In this document: positions 29,800-39,338 of the stretch, piece after piece | How the letters are laid out: every line of letters begins with the position of its first letter | Numbering within the stretch: the stretch's first letter is position 1 | Origin: an uncultured Bacteroidota bacterium | GTDB lineage: Bacteria; Bacteroidota; Bacteroidia; JABEUT01 | DNA length: 64,000 nt | Assembly (NCBI GenBank): GCA_903863935.1 | Contig: CAIPDV010000062.1 | Span: 23,387 to 87,386 of the forward strand | Direction of reading: 5' to 3' | Program-made: the position numbers and the translations under genes | The notes under the pieces: model-generated | The model's input: only the letters and a program-made list of their open reading frames with translations | Database searches by the model: none | Told to the model about the DNA's origin: nothing

Positions 29800-32447
29800 T
29801 TCGACGGATTTGGCTCCCCTTTAGGGGCATGGGGGCCACCCTCTTTCTTCTTCCTGAATTGTATAAACAGGAATCCAATACATCCTCCGAAAAGCAGTAT
29901 GGAACTTGCCAGCGAAATTTTTTCTCCGATAAAATAGTGGGAAGGATGGAATTTGAATTCTATTTTATGATTACCGGCAGGTACAAGCAGTCCTCTCAAC
30001 ACATAATTTACACGAATGTGTTCGACAGGTTGGTCGTCAATATAGGCCTGCCATCCGTCTGCGTAATATATTTCGGAGAATACTGCCAATCTTTGTGTAG
30101 TAGAATGAGAAGTGTAATTCAAATCGTTTGGTTCATATGAATTCATTTTTATAGCGGCAGAAGAATCATGAGCCTGGTGAGCATTTACTTTTAAATAATC
30201 GCTAAAGCGTTTGTCCACAATAGCAGTTGTTGCAGCATCAAAATTATAGAGCGCAACAATTTCAGAATCCGCATCATCCACCTTTCTGTAGTCATCCACA
30301 AACCATGCATTGCCCAAGGCTCCGGGTATAGGCATTGCAGTAGTTGAAGGGTTTTGTTCATCGCCTGCCGGAACGATGGCATATTTAGTATTCAGCATAT
30401 TCATTACACTTAAATACGCAGGTTTATGCTCCAATGCATTTATAACTTGCCTGAACTCTGAATTAGGGTTTTGACGTTCCAGGTGATAGGTCATTAACTC
30501 ATTGTAACGTTTCATTTTTGCGCCGTTATAACCGCTTAATGATTTATGATAATAAGGGGTAATGCCATCCTGATCAAGTGGTGTGGTAAGGTTTAACACA
30601 CGATAGTCAAGTGCCGGATCTTGCAAAATTTGCTGGTCTGCCACAGTAGGGACGAATTCCTCACTGGTTGCTCGTTTGGGTTTAAAGTTCGTTTCTGCCA
30701 GATAGCGTTTATCCAACGGAAACATATCTGCTAAAATGAATACGCCCATAACAACGGTGAACCATTTCACATCAATTATTTTCTTCATATACAGCCATGC
30801 AAGCAGGGCGGCAAGCACAATAAAAATGGTACTGCGTGCCGCATCGGAAGAAAATACTTTTGCACGTGCTTGTTTCATGTATGGGAATAACTCTTCAAGC
30901 CCTTTTCTTTCCTGGTTTATTTGACCCTCGGATAGTTTTTTATCAGAATGAGAAACAATTTCACTTAAGCGGGTATTTACTTCATTACTGGTCTTTTCCA
31001 TGGTTGAAAAAGTGGTCGGCATAACAAATGCAAGCAGGGTAAATCCGCCAATTACAGCTAATGATCCCCAGAAAACTTTTTTGCCTTCTATTCCATTTTT
31101 TAAAAACGGAAGTGATATCTTTTCTTCCAGGAATTTTTTACTGTTTAATAACCTGTCCATTGCAAGGACAGCCAGGAGCGGTATAACCAATTCAGCTATC
31201 ACTAGTATCATAGATACTGAACGGAACTTGTTATATCCGGGGAAATAATCGAAAAAGAGATCGGTAAACCACTGCAAATTACTACCCCATGAAAGCATTA
31301 CCGATAAAAGGGAGCAAATAAATACAAACCATTTAAGCGGGCCTTTAATAATAAAGAGGCCAAGAAAGGCAAAGAAGCAAATTATTGCACCTACATAAAC
31401 CGGACCTGATGTGCCGGGCTGGTCGCCCCAATAGGGGTCAAAATTGCCTGCTACTTCCTGACGATAATTAGGGTCAATGCTATTAATTACAGCCATTTCA
31501 GAGGTTCTGTCACCACCGCCCTGATAGTTTGGAATCAGGAGTGAAAATGTTTCCGGTTTTCCGTAGCTCCATTGGGTAGCATAACTTACTTCCAATCCGC
31601 TTGATTTATTTTCTCCATTTAAAGTGAGTTCCGATTTTCCACGGGTAGAATATTTGCCATAATCGTAGGTTAGCCAGAGGTTGGTAATATCCGTGCCTAC
31701 CGCAATAAATGCAGCGATACACAATACTCCAACTGTTTTAAAATAGACTGAAAGAAGTTTTTCTTTGAACGCTTTGAAAAATTCAATAGCACCATAAATT
31801 AACACCATAATAAATAAGTAATAGGTAATTTGCGGGTGATCGGAATAAAGTTCAAGTGCAAGCGCAATGCCGGTAAGTACCGCGCCCTGTAAACGTTTTC
31901 CCTTAAATGCCAAAATTACACCTGCCAGCACCGGGGCCATAAAAGCTATGGCATTGCCTTTGGAATTATGCCCTACGGCAAGAATGATGAAAAAATAAGA
32001 AGAGAAACCATACGCCAGTGAACCAACGATGGAAAGCCATGCATTCACATTTAATACGCGTAATAGGATGTAAAACCCAATGCAGTAAAGGAAGAAAATA
32101 CTACATGGAAAGGGCAGCCACTTTAGTAAAATGATAAACAAATATTGAACAAGATTATTTGGGTAAGCCACCGAAATAGGGTAGGCAGGCATTCCACCAA
32201 AGTTGGTATTGGTCCAGAGTGGTTCTGTGTGGTACTTTTCCCGGAAGGTCATTATTTCATGTGCCGAGCCAAGAAATTGGGTGATATCACTTTGTGAAAG
32301 AACAAGCCCTTTCAAAGCCGGGAAAAAGTATACAATACCGATAATTGCAAAGACTAAAACAGCTACAATGTTTGGCAGCCATTTACTAAATTTACTTGGC
32401 GGTGGAACAGGTTTTAGAGATGTTGGCTTGGCGGTGGTACTCTTCAT
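29796..32447 (-). CDS. YfhO-family polytopic membrane protein
   Basis: An 883-residue membrane protein with about 12-14 helices in the first 530 residues, a long periplasmic domain, and a final membrane segment (SLASSILLFGGCIGFLFIQF). The segments VLSQSDITQFLGSAHEIMTFRE, FGGMPAYPISVAYPNNLVQYL and RYNELMTYHLERQNPNSEFRQV are typical of YfhO-type GT-C proteins, which add sugars to lipid carriers or teichoic acids in relatives. Its TATCTTTG box lies 18 bp upstream. It is the first gene of the pair with the GT4-like enzyme. Confidence 0.85.
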   Translation of the reverse strand: MKSTTAKPTSLKPVPPPSKFSKWLPNIVAVLVFAIIGIVYFFPALKGLVLSQSDITQFLGSAHEIMTFREKYHTEPLWTNTNFGGMPAYPISVAYPNNLVQYLFIILLKWLPFPCSIFFLYCIGFYILLRVLNVNAWLSIVGSLAYGFSSYFFIILAVGHNSKGNAIAFMAPVLAGVILAFKGKRLQGAVLTGIALALELYSDHPQITYYLFIMVLIYGAIEFFKAFKEKLLSVYFKTVGVLCIAAFIAVGTDITNLWLTYDYGKYSTRGKSELTLNGENKSSGLEVSYATQWSYGKPETFSLLIPNYQGGGDRTSEMAVINSIDPNYRQEVAGNFDPYWGDQPGTSGPVYVGAIICFFAFLGLFIIKGPLKWFVFICSLLSVMLSWGSNLQWFTDLFFDYFPGYNKFRSVSMILVIAELVIPLLAVLAMDRLLNSKKFLEEKISLPFLKNGIEGKKVFWGSLAVIGGFTLLAFVMPTTFSTMEKTSNEVNTRLSEIVSHSDKKLSEGQINQERKGLEELFPYMKQARAKVFSSDAARSTIFIVLAALLAWLYMKKIIDVKWFTVVMGVFILADMFPLDKRYLAETNFKPKRATSEEFVPTVADQQILQDPALDYRVLNLTTPLDQDGITPYYHKSLSGYNGAKMKRYNELMTYHLERQNPNSEFRQVINALEHKPAYLSVMNMLNTKYAIVPAGDEQNPSTTAMPIPGALGNAWFVDDYRKVDDADSEIVALYNFDAATTAIVDKRFSDYLKVNAHQAHDSSAAIKMNSYEPNDLNYTSHSTTQRLAVFSEIYYADGWQAYIDDQPVEHIRVNYVLRGLLVPAGNHKIEFKFHPSHYFIGEKISLASSILLFGGCIGFLFIQFRKKKEGGPHAPKGEPNPSK

Positions 32448-32464
32448 AAGGTGTAATAAAAAAG

Positions 32465-32472
32465 CAAAGATA
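32465..32472 (-). promoter_or_regulatory. -7 promoter box of the YfhO-glycosyltransferase pair
   Basis: Minus-strand TATCTTTG, 17 bp before the ATG at 32447. Confidence 0.6.
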
Positions 32473-32480
32473 GAATAGTT

Positions 32481-33305
32481 TTATTTCCGTAATTCTTTTA
32501 GAACTTCTAAAGCTTTTGCAGGGTAATCGGTTATGATACCGTCAACCCCCATTTTCAGGTGTTGGATCAAGTCGCTTTTTTCGTTTTCTGTCCATACCAG
32601 CGATTTCATTCCCAAAGCATGAATGCGCTTCACCCAACGCTCTGACGTTAACTTATAATAAGTTCCGCAAGTATAGGGTGTAAAAGTCAACGAATTCAGT
32701 CTTCGCCGGATAAATCGTGGGCTTCGGACAAGCATTCCCAACTTTATTTCCGGGTTACTTTTATGTATAACGTTCAATGGGCGCATATCAAAAGACTGAA
32801 TGATTGTGCGGCCATTAATGTTGAACCGTTTTAGTTCATTTAATACCAGTTGCACAAATTCTTCCGTTGCAGGGTGTAGCTTATTATCAGTAAGCCAATT
32901 GCTTTTTATCTCTATAAGGTAGATAGGGAGGGGATTATGAGAATTTTTCAAAGCAGTTTCTACTTTCTCAATTACCTCTGAAAGCAAAGGTTTGATAGCC
33001 GCTGTTTTCTTCTGATATGGGAAATCAGGGTTACCACGCAGCCCACAATCATATTGTTTAATAGTGGAGTAATCCATACGAAAGAGGTTCTTCCTCCTGA
33101 GAAAACTTACCTTGGTATTATTAGGTTTGGTGCAAGTTTTAGGGTTCATCCAGGGTTCGTGTGATACCACCACTTTTTTGTCTCTGGAGATTACCACATC
33201 AAGTTCAATCCCAGCTAAACCAAGGTTTGCGGCATACAGGAAGCCCTCAATAGAATTTTCAGGGTATACCCCTCTTGCCCCCCTATGACCGTAAATTGTT
33301 GCCAT
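32481..33305 (-). CDS. Glycerophosphodiester phosphodiesterase family protein
   Basis: A 274-residue TIM-barrel enzyme. It opens with GHRGARGVYPENSIEGFLYA, the conserved His-Arg-Gly and Glu of the metal site, then GIELDVVISRDKKVVVSHEPWMN with the second Glu-Asp pair and catalytic His, and ends with GVDGIITDYP. It hydrolyses glycerophosphodiesters to sn-glycerol 3-phosphate. No signal peptide is present, so it is probably cytosolic. A heptamer repeat array lies immediately upstream between this and the divergent methyltransferase gene. Confidence 0.9.
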   Translation of the reverse strand: MATIYGHRGARGVYPENSIEGFLYAANLGLAGIELDVVISRDKKVVVSHEPWMNPKTCTKPNNTKVSFLRRKNLFRMDYSTIKQYDCGLRGNPDFPYQKKTAAIKPLLSEVIEKVETALKNSHNPLPIYLIEIKSNWLTDNKLHPATEEFVQLVLNELKRFNINGRTIIQSFDMRPLNVIHKSNPEIKLGMLVRSPRFIRRRLNSLTFTPYTCGTYYKLTSERWVKRIHALGMKSLVWTENEKSDLIQHLKMGVDGIITDYPAKALEVLKELRK

Positions 33306-33395
33306 AAATAGCTGATGGCTATTAGCTGAAGGCTGATAGCTAAGACAAACATACCGATTTTTAGCTAATAGCTGTCAGCCAAGCCGTATTAGCTA
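33304..33395. repeat. Period-7 repeats (GCTGATA words), inverted pair between divergent genes
   Basis: Plus-strand words GCTGATG, GCTATTA, GCTGAAG, GCTGATA, GCTAAGA followed, after a spacer, by the inverted set (minus strand GCTGACA, GCTATTA, GCTAAAA). It fills the gap between the glycerophosphodiesterase start and the methyltransferase-glycosyltransferase start. Confidence 0.85.
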
Positions 33396-33440
33396 GTTAG
33401 AAGATATTAACTATTTTTACGCGTTCAATTTTAAAAAACT

Positions 33441-34868
33441 GTGACAATAGAAGCTAACAGGCGACTGGAATATTTTGAGAAAGCGGCTGGCAAGAAGCCG
33501 CGCAAAGGTTGGTTAAACTCCTATTACTGGAGAGACATAACCTATTACTGCAATTACTTTTCACACGAAGAAATATCAGTGCTGGAAATTGGTTGTGGAA
33601 GCGGAGAGCTGATTGGCAACATAAAAGGCAAACATAAAGTCGGGATTGATTTCAGTCCGGCAATGATTGAAAACGGGAAAAAACAGTTTCCGGATGTTGA
33701 GTTTCATTGTATGAACGCTGATAACATTACTCTCAATGAGAAGTTTGACCTCATCATTTTATCGAATCTTGTAGGCCATCTGGATGATGTAGAAAACGTA
33801 TTTCTCGGATTGAACAAAGTATGTCATCCGGGAACAAAAATAATTGTGAGTTACTACAATTATTTTTGGGAACCGATATTAAAACTTGCTGAAGCGATCG
33901 GTCTAAAATCGAAGGCATATCAGCAAAACTGGCTCACCTTGCGGGATATTAATAACCTGCTGTATGTATCAGGATTTAATGTATACAGGAATATCAGGCG
34001 TACATTAGTGCCCGTTAATATTCCATTAATTGCTCCATTATTCAATAGGTACATTGCGAAACTCCCTTTGTTCAGGTATTTTTGCATTAACCAGTTTGCA
34101 TTTGCCAAACCTTTACCTGAAATAACAACCGAAGAAGCAGATGCTAAATATTCTGTTTCCATAGTTATTCCGGCGCGAAACGAGAGCGGAAATATTGAAA
34201 ATGCAATTACTCGTTTGCCTAAATTCAGTAAGCATCTTGAGGTGATTTTCATTGAAGGAAATTCAACCGATGATACCTGGGATAAAATTCAGGAGATTCA
34301 GAAAAAATATGCCGGAACCCATGATATAAAAATAGACCGGCAAAAAGGAAAAGGCAAAGGCGATGCAGTACGTTTAGGCTTTGATATTGCAACCAGCGAC
34401 ATATTAATGATTCTGGATGCTGATCTTACCGTTCCACCCGAAGACCTGCCGAAATTCTATAAAGCTATTTCTTCCGGGAAAGGGGATTTTATTAATGGCT
34501 CACGCTTGGTTTATCCAATGGAAAAAGAAGCCATGCGCTTTTTGAATTTGTTGGGAAATAAATTTTTCAGTTTAGCATTTACATGGTTGCTGGATCAACC
34601 TTTTAAAGATACCTTATGTGGTACCAAAGTAATTTTCAAAAAGGATTACCAGCGACTGATTGAAAACCGCAAATTCTTCGGAGATTTTGACCCATTCGGG
34701 GATTTTGATTTGATTTTTGGTGCGCATAAGCTCAATCTGAAAATTGTTGAAATTCCTATCCGTTATCGGGACAGGACCTATGGCACTACCAATATTTCCC
34801 GCTTCAAGCATGGATTTCTGCTTTTACGAATGTGCGCATTCGCAGCAAGAAAAATTAAGTTCGTTTAG
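33441..34868 (+). CDS. Fusion of SAM methyltransferase and family 2 glycosyltransferase
   Basis: A 475-residue protein. Residues about 40-150 form a class I SAM methyltransferase (SVLEIGCGSGELIGNIKGKH, then FHCMNADNITLNEKFDLIILSNLVGHLDD), with the glycine-rich loop and acidic residue intact. Residues about 230-475 are a GT2 domain close to dolichol-phosphate mannosyltransferase-like enzymes (SIVIPARNESGNIENAI, ILMILDADLTVPPEDLPKFY, FINGSRLVYPME). The start is GTG at 33441. The two parts are probably used in the same lipid-linked sugar pathway. Such direct fusion is uncommon; each half looks complete. Confidence 0.85.
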   Translation: MTIEANRRLEYFEKAAGKKPRKGWLNSYYWRDITYYCNYFSHEEISVLEIGCGSGELIGNIKGKHKVGIDFSPAMIENGKKQFPDVEFHCMNADNITLNEKFDLIILSNLVGHLDDVENVFLGLNKVCHPGTKIIVSYYNYFWEPILKLAEAIGLKSKAYQQNWLTLRDINNLLYVSGFNVYRNIRRTLVPVNIPLIAPLFNRYIAKLPLFRYFCINQFAFAKPLPEITTEEADAKYSVSIVIPARNESGNIENAITRLPKFSKHLEVIFIEGNSTDDTWDKIQEIQKKYAGTHDIKIDRQKGKGKGDAVRLGFDIATSDILMILDADLTVPPEDLPKFYKAISSGKGDFINGSRLVYPMEKEAMRFLNLLGNKFFSLAFTWLLDQPFKDTLCGTKVIFKKDYQRLIENRKFFGDFDPFGDFDLIFGAHKLNLKIVEIPIRYRDRTYGTTNISRFKHGFLLLRMCAFAARKIKFV

Positions 34869-34965
34869 TATGGTATATAAAAATGGTATTGAGTATTAGG
34901 AGGATTGATATTCTTAAGCAAATATGAAATATAAGGTATTAGATGTGCAACAATGAAAAAAGTAA

Positions 34966-34973
34966 TAACTTTG
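34966..34973 (+). promoter_or_regulatory. -7 promoter box of the VapBC-like pair
   Basis: TAACTTTG, 14 bp before the ATG at 34988, so the antitoxin most likely starts there rather than at 34943. Confidence 0.6.
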
Positions 34974-34987
34974 TAAAAAGCAATTGT

Positions 34988-35224
34988 ATGATACACACGA
35001 TTCTAACGCCATCTAATACAGACCTGCATTTGTCAATCCCTAAAGATTATGTTGGCAAACAGATAGAAATATTGCTTTATACCTCAGATGAAGGTAAAGA
35101 AAAGAAGGTGAGTAAAAAGAAAAACCGTAAACTGCGTGGCACTCTTAAATTGTCAGATAAACAATACAAGGATTTTCAACAGCATACAAAGAATATTCGC
35201 AGTGAATGGGACAGAAGTATTTAA
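34988..35224 (+). CDS. VapB-like antitoxin partner of the PIN toxin
   Basis: A 78-residue protein beginning MIHTILTPSNTDLHLSIPKD. The segment VGKQIEILLYTSDEGKEKK is reminiscent of the Phd/MazE/AbrB-type or beta-hairpin start used by small antitoxins, and the C-terminal half (LKLSDKQYKDFQQHTKNIRSEWDRS) is helical and would bind the toxin. The stop overlaps the VapC reading frame by up to 19 bp. The promoter box supports this start over an upstream ATG. Antitoxin identity is inferred from position. Confidence 0.7.
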   Translation: MIHTILTPSNTDLHLSIPKDYVGKQIEILLYTSDEGKEKKVSKKKNRKLRGTLKLSDKQYKDFQQHTKNIRSEWDRSI

Positions 35225-35586
35225 TGGATACCAATGCTGTTATTGATTATTTAGACAATAAACTCCCCAACAACAGTGCTAACTTAATTGATAAGATAGA
35301 TACTCAAATTTCTGTTATTACCCGTATGGAGCTTTTATCATGGCATAAAGCTACAAGTAAACAAATACGTATACTTCAGGAATTTATTAGCGAGTCTAAT
35401 GTTATTGGTTTGGAGGAAAACATAATTCTTAAAACTATTGAACTACGCAAACAGTATAAAATTAAACTCCCCGATGCCATTATTGCTGCTACCGTATTAA
35501 CCGACAAAATGTATTTAATTTCCCATAATGTTTCTGACTTCATCAAAATTCCCAAACTTAAGGTAATTGACCCGTGGCAAAAGTAA
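35206..35586 (+). CDS. vapC: PIN-domain toxin, VapC type
   Basis: A 126-residue PIN ribonuclease. Conserved acidic residues: the first Asp in YLMDTNAVIDYL (residue 8), Glu in TRMELLSW, and Asp of KLPDAIIAATVL with a final Asp in SHNVSDF. VapC toxins cut tRNA or rRNA; the target here cannot be predicted. Starts are ATG 35206 or the ATG at 35224 that overlaps the antitoxin stop. Its own stop lies 13 bp inside the radA gene, so the pair sits directly upstream of radA. Confidence 0.9.
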   Translation: MGQKYLMDTNAVIDYLDNKLPNNSANLIDKIDTQISVITRMELLSWHKATSKQIRILQEFISESNVIGLEENIILKTIELRKQYKIKLPDAIIAATVLTDKMYLISHNVSDFIKIPKLKVIDPWQK

Positions 35587-36935
35587 AAAGTGCTTTTTTC
35601 TGCCAGAACTGCGGTGCTCAATCGCCTAAATGGATTGGGAAATGCCCTTCATGCGGGGAGTGGAATACTTATGTGGAGGAAGTTATTCAGGCTACAGAAA
35701 AAACTCCTACCGTCAACGCTTTTACCGCTTCTGTTGATAAGCCACAATTGATATCTGAGATAGAGAGCGGTAACGTTCCGCGCATACCAATGCCTGATAA
35801 GGAATTAAACAGGGTGCTTGGAGATGGCCTTGTACCGGGCTCTTTGACACTATTTGGAGGTGAACCCGGAATTGGAAAATCAACTTTGCTTTTGCAAGTT
35901 GCACTTGCGGCAAAAAATCTGAGGATACTTTATATCTCCGGTGAGGAGAGTGCCGAACAATTGCAAATGCGGGCGAAACGGATTGGTATTAAAAACCAGG
36001 AATGTTTCATCTTGACAGAAACATTACTGCAAAATATTTTTCAGCAGGCAGAGGTTGTGAAACCCCAATTGCTGATTATTGACTCCATTCAAACGCTTTA
36101 TACCGGACTGATTGATTCTTCACCAGGCAGTATTTCTCAAGTTCGCCAATGCACTGCTGACCTGATGCGGTATGCTAAGACCACTCATGTGCCGGTATTT
36201 ATCATCGGACACATTACAAAGGACGGTTCAATTGCAGGTCCGAAGGTTTTGGAGCATATGGTTGATACGGTATTGCAATTTGAAGGAGACACACATCATT
36301 TATATAGATTGCTTCGCACTACTAAAAACCGTTTCGGTTCTACCAATGAATTGGGGATTTATGAAATGACAGGAACAGGATTACGCGAAGTCAGTAACCC
36401 ATCGGAAGTACTCATCACCGCTCGGGAAGAGCCCGTAAGCGGTGTGGCTATTGCAGCCATTACAGAAGGAGCAAGGCCGCTATTAATAGAAACGCAGGCA
36501 CTTGTGAGTTCAGCAGTTTATGGAACTCCGCAGCGATCCTCTACAGGATATGATTTACGCAGGCTTTCCATGATGCTTGCAGTACTTGAAAAACGTTGTG
36601 GTTTCAGATTAGGCGCAAAGGATGTATTCCTGAATATCGCCGGTGGTTTGAAAGTGGAAGACCCTGCAACCGACCTTGCAATTGTTACTGCCATTCTTTC
36701 TTCCAACGAAGAGATACCAGTTTCCCCTAAGTTCTGCTTTGCAGCAGAAATAGGCCTTTCAGGAGAAATTCGTCCGGTGAACCGCATTGACCAGCGCATA
36801 TTTGAAGCCGAAAAAATGGGCTTCGAACAGATATTTATTTCCCGTTACAATAAAAAAAGTATCCCTGAAAAAACTTCAATAAAAGTTGTTACAGTAGGTA
36901 AGATGGAAGAGTTTTTTGGGAAGGTGTTTGGGTAA
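35574..36935 (+). CDS. radA: DNA repair protein RadA
   Basis: A 453-residue recombination protein. It has the N-terminal C4 zinc finger (FCQNCGAQSPKWIGKCPSCGEW), Walker A GEPGIGKST (about residue 100), the RadA-specific KNRFGSTNE motif (about 255), and a C-terminal Lon-like domain (ALVSSAVYGTPQRSSTGYDL ...). It promotes branch migration during homologous recombination. The start is GTG at 35574, overlapping the VapC stop by 13 bp; whether translation of radA is coupled to the toxin message is a testable point. Length and motifs are normal. Confidence 0.95.
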   Translation: MAKVKSAFFCQNCGAQSPKWIGKCPSCGEWNTYVEEVIQATEKTPTVNAFTASVDKPQLISEIESGNVPRIPMPDKELNRVLGDGLVPGSLTLFGGEPGIGKSTLLLQVALAAKNLRILYISGEESAEQLQMRAKRIGIKNQECFILTETLLQNIFQQAEVVKPQLLIIDSIQTLYTGLIDSSPGSISQVRQCTADLMRYAKTTHVPVFIIGHITKDGSIAGPKVLEHMVDTVLQFEGDTHHLYRLLRTTKNRFGSTNELGIYEMTGTGLREVSNPSEVLITAREEPVSGVAIAAITEGARPLLIETQALVSSAVYGTPQRSSTGYDLRRLSMMLAVLEKRCGFRLGAKDVFLNIAGGLKVEDPATDLAIVTAILSSNEEIPVSPKFCFAAEIGLSGEIRPVNRIDQRIFEAEKMGFEQIFISRYNKKSIPEKTSIKVVTVGKMEEFFGKVFG

Positions 36936-37013
36936 GAATAAATTGTCTTGAGTTTCACAAGACTTAAACTATTTGATTTGAATCTGATCAAACCCTAAAT
37001 TCGAGAATTGTAT

Positions 37014-37021
37014 TAGATTTG
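37014..37021 (+). promoter_or_regulatory. -7 promoter box of the copper-monooxygenase gene
   Basis: TAGATTTG, 19 bp upstream of the ATG at 37041. Confidence 0.5.
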
Positions 37022-37040
37022 TAATAAATAGCTTGCACCC

Positions 37041-38612
37041 ATGAAAAAATTACTCCCGCTCATAGCCTTCTTTTCAGGAATGTTGTATACTGTTTCAGCG
37101 CAAACCACCTACAAAGATGTAGCTCCTATATTTTATGCTAATTGCACTACTTGCCATAACCCCGGAGGTATTGCACCTGTTTCCTATATGAATTACACTC
37201 AAACTGCTTTATGGACTCCTACCATTAAAGCGTTTCTAAATAGTAATACCATGCCTCCCTGGCCTCCCGATACAACCTATTGCCGCTTTTTCGATGAAAA
37301 AATTATTACGTTAGCTGAAAAAACAAAAATCATTAACTGGATCGATTCAGGCAGTATGAAAGGAGATACAACACTGGCTCCGCCTGCTCCCATATATACG
37401 AATAGTTATAAACTGCACGGTACGCCTGACCTGATCGTTAAAATCCCAACTTTTACAAGTAACGCAACATCGACCCAGGATGCGTATGATTGTTTTGCTT
37501 TGCCAACAGGCTTGTTACAAGATAGAATTATTCGCGCTTTTGAAATTGTTCCGGGAAACCCTGCAATTGTTCACCATGTTTTATTAAATATTGACTCCAC
37601 CGCAACGGACTTAAGCGATGTTTCAGGTGGCTGCTTCACCTTACCGGGTAATGTGGCCGGAGTAGGAGGATATGCACCTGGCTCTAATCCTGCTGTTTTT
37701 CCGGGCAGAGCTCCGTTAAAGATTGGTGTTCGTATTAAAGCGGGTTCAAATATTTATTTGCAAATTCACTATCCTGCCGGTACAGGTGGCAAAGTGGATA
37801 GCACGCAAGTACGTTTGTTTTTCTACCCTGTATCTACTTCCGGTGTTCGTCAGGTATATACTTCAACTCCGTTGCAAAACTGGAGTTTGAATATTCCGGC
37901 AAATACAATTGATACCTTCACTGCTTCTTATGGTCCTTTGCCTATTGGCATATCTATGTATTCTACTTTCCCTCACCAGCATCTGGTTGGCAAAAGTATT
38001 GAGGACTATGCCTATAGCGGGATTGATACAATCCCATTAGTTCGTATTAATAACTGGGAGTTTCACTGGCAGGGTTATTATACATATAAAAAACTGCTAA
38101 AAGTGCCTGCAGCGTATACCCTTTTTGCTAAGCATGTGTATGATAATACAACAGCTAACCCGAATAACCCAAACAGCCCTCCAAAACTTATTCAGGCCGG
38201 ATTAAACTCTACCGATGAAATGCTTTTTGATTCATTCCAGTATTTATACTATCAGCCCGGGGATGACACCATAAATATTGCAGCCATTTTGGCAAATGAT
38301 TCATTGTTGGTTGGAAGTGTAACAGAAGCAACTCAACGGAAACTCACATCAACAGCCTATCCAAATCCTTTCAATAACCAGATTGCAATTTCGTATTCCT
38401 TACCATCCATGACTAATGTGAATATTTCCATTTATGATATTTATGGGAAGAAAGTCACAACACTTTTAAGCAGACAGCAAACAAATGGCAGTTATCTGGT
38501 TATCTGGAATGGCACCAATGAAGCCGGTGTGTCAATGCCTTCAGGGGTTTATTTCTATTCTGTTTCTTCCGGAAAGGAAACCAGCAATGGAAAGATTGTG
38601 TTGATGAAATAA
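37041..38612 (+). CDS. Secreted cytochrome c/copper monooxygenase-like protein with T9SS domain
   Basis: A 523-residue protein. Signal peptide 1-20. Residues about 22-110 form a cytochrome c-like domain with heme motif CTTCH (Cys35, Cys38, His39). The centre (about 130-420) matches copper type II ascorbate-dependent monooxygenases: His178-His179 and His243 for one copper, His312 and His314 with Met394 for the second (FPHQHLVG; TDEMLF). The C-terminal 85 residues are a T9SS sorting domain (AYPNPFNNQIAISY ... SGVYFYSVSSG). It likely oxidises an extracellular substrate with electrons supplied through heme. Substrate unknown; neighbours give no clue. Confidence 0.82.
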   Translation: MKKLLPLIAFFSGMLYTVSAQTTYKDVAPIFYANCTTCHNPGGIAPVSYMNYTQTALWTPTIKAFLNSNTMPPWPPDTTYCRFFDEKIITLAEKTKIINWIDSGSMKGDTTLAPPAPIYTNSYKLHGTPDLIVKIPTFTSNATSTQDAYDCFALPTGLLQDRIIRAFEIVPGNPAIVHHVLLNIDSTATDLSDVSGGCFTLPGNVAGVGGYAPGSNPAVFPGRAPLKIGVRIKAGSNIYLQIHYPAGTGGKVDSTQVRLFFYPVSTSGVRQVYTSTPLQNWSLNIPANTIDTFTASYGPLPIGISMYSTFPHQHLVGKSIEDYAYSGIDTIPLVRINNWEFHWQGYYTYKKLLKVPAAYTLFAKHVYDNTTANPNNPNSPPKLIQAGLNSTDEMLFDSFQYLYYQPGDDTINIAAILANDSLLVGSVTEATQRKLTSTAYPNPFNNQIAISYSLPSMTNVNISIYDIYGKKVTTLLSRQQTNGSYLVIWNGTNEAGVSMPSGVYFYSVSSGKETSNGKIVLMK

Positions 38613-38618
38613 GTGCAA

Positions 38619-39203
38619 TTAATTCCGTACTATTTTCTGCACTTCGAGTCCTCTTATTGACGTTGTCAGTGTTACTCCCAACTTTCCGCTTGATAATATA
38701 GGTGAAGCCAGTTTATTATCCATGGCTATAGATATCACAGATGTAGTTAATGTCAATGTTCTGCTTAATGGAACCGTGGTAAGTATGGTGTAATTAACTA
38801 ATGAATCTCCGGTTACATTGTTTTTTCCGGAAAAAGGCCTGTTAATGCGGTCATTCGTATCAGCCACAATTGGTATCCAGTTGCGGTTTATGAAATAATC
38901 AAAGTCTACCCTTCCCGACCAGGTTTTAAAGTCTGCTCCGTTCACATTGCTTAAAGTAATCTTATAACTGGAAAATGTTATTCTTATACTATCTCTTGGA
39001 TGATAGATCTGAGGCGTAAAATTCAGTGAGAAACATTGTTTGGCAGCAGTTTTTTCCATTTCCACTTCCCCCGAAGACCATTGCCAGTTCGGCAGACTTA
39101 TATCCTTGGTTGTAATTTGTACCGCATTGTCGTTCTGGGGAGCAAAGGCATTCAAAATACAAACAGAAATTATAGTAATGCCAATAAAAAGATACTTTTT
39201 CAT
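38619..39203 (-). CDS. Secreted protein of unknown function
   Basis: A 194-residue protein with a signal peptide (MKKYLFIGITIISVCILNAF). The mature part is beta-rich with many Ser, Thr and Asn (SIRITFSSYKITLSNVNGADF). I recognise no domain. It converges on the T9SS gene and may be an outer-membrane-associated protein. The start is the only ATG near the signal. Confidence 0.65.
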   Translation of the reverse strand: MKKYLFIGITIISVCILNAFAPQNDNAVQITTKDISLPNWQWSSGEVEMEKTAAKQCFSLNFTPQIYHPRDSIRITFSSYKITLSNVNGADFKTWSGRVDFDYFINRNWIPIVADTNDRINRPFSGKNNVTGDSLVNYTILTTVPLSRTLTLTTSVISIAMDNKLASPILSSGKLGVTLTTSIRGLEVQKIVRN

Positions 39204-39338
39204 AATGGAAAATGAATTAGGGCTTTGTTTGAAATAGCTGTTAAAATTACGAAATAATATGGTCTTGGTTTTTCATTACGCTAACACCAAAACAAAGTTT
39301 CATGACAAAACGCATGTTTTGGTGGTTATATAAAACCT

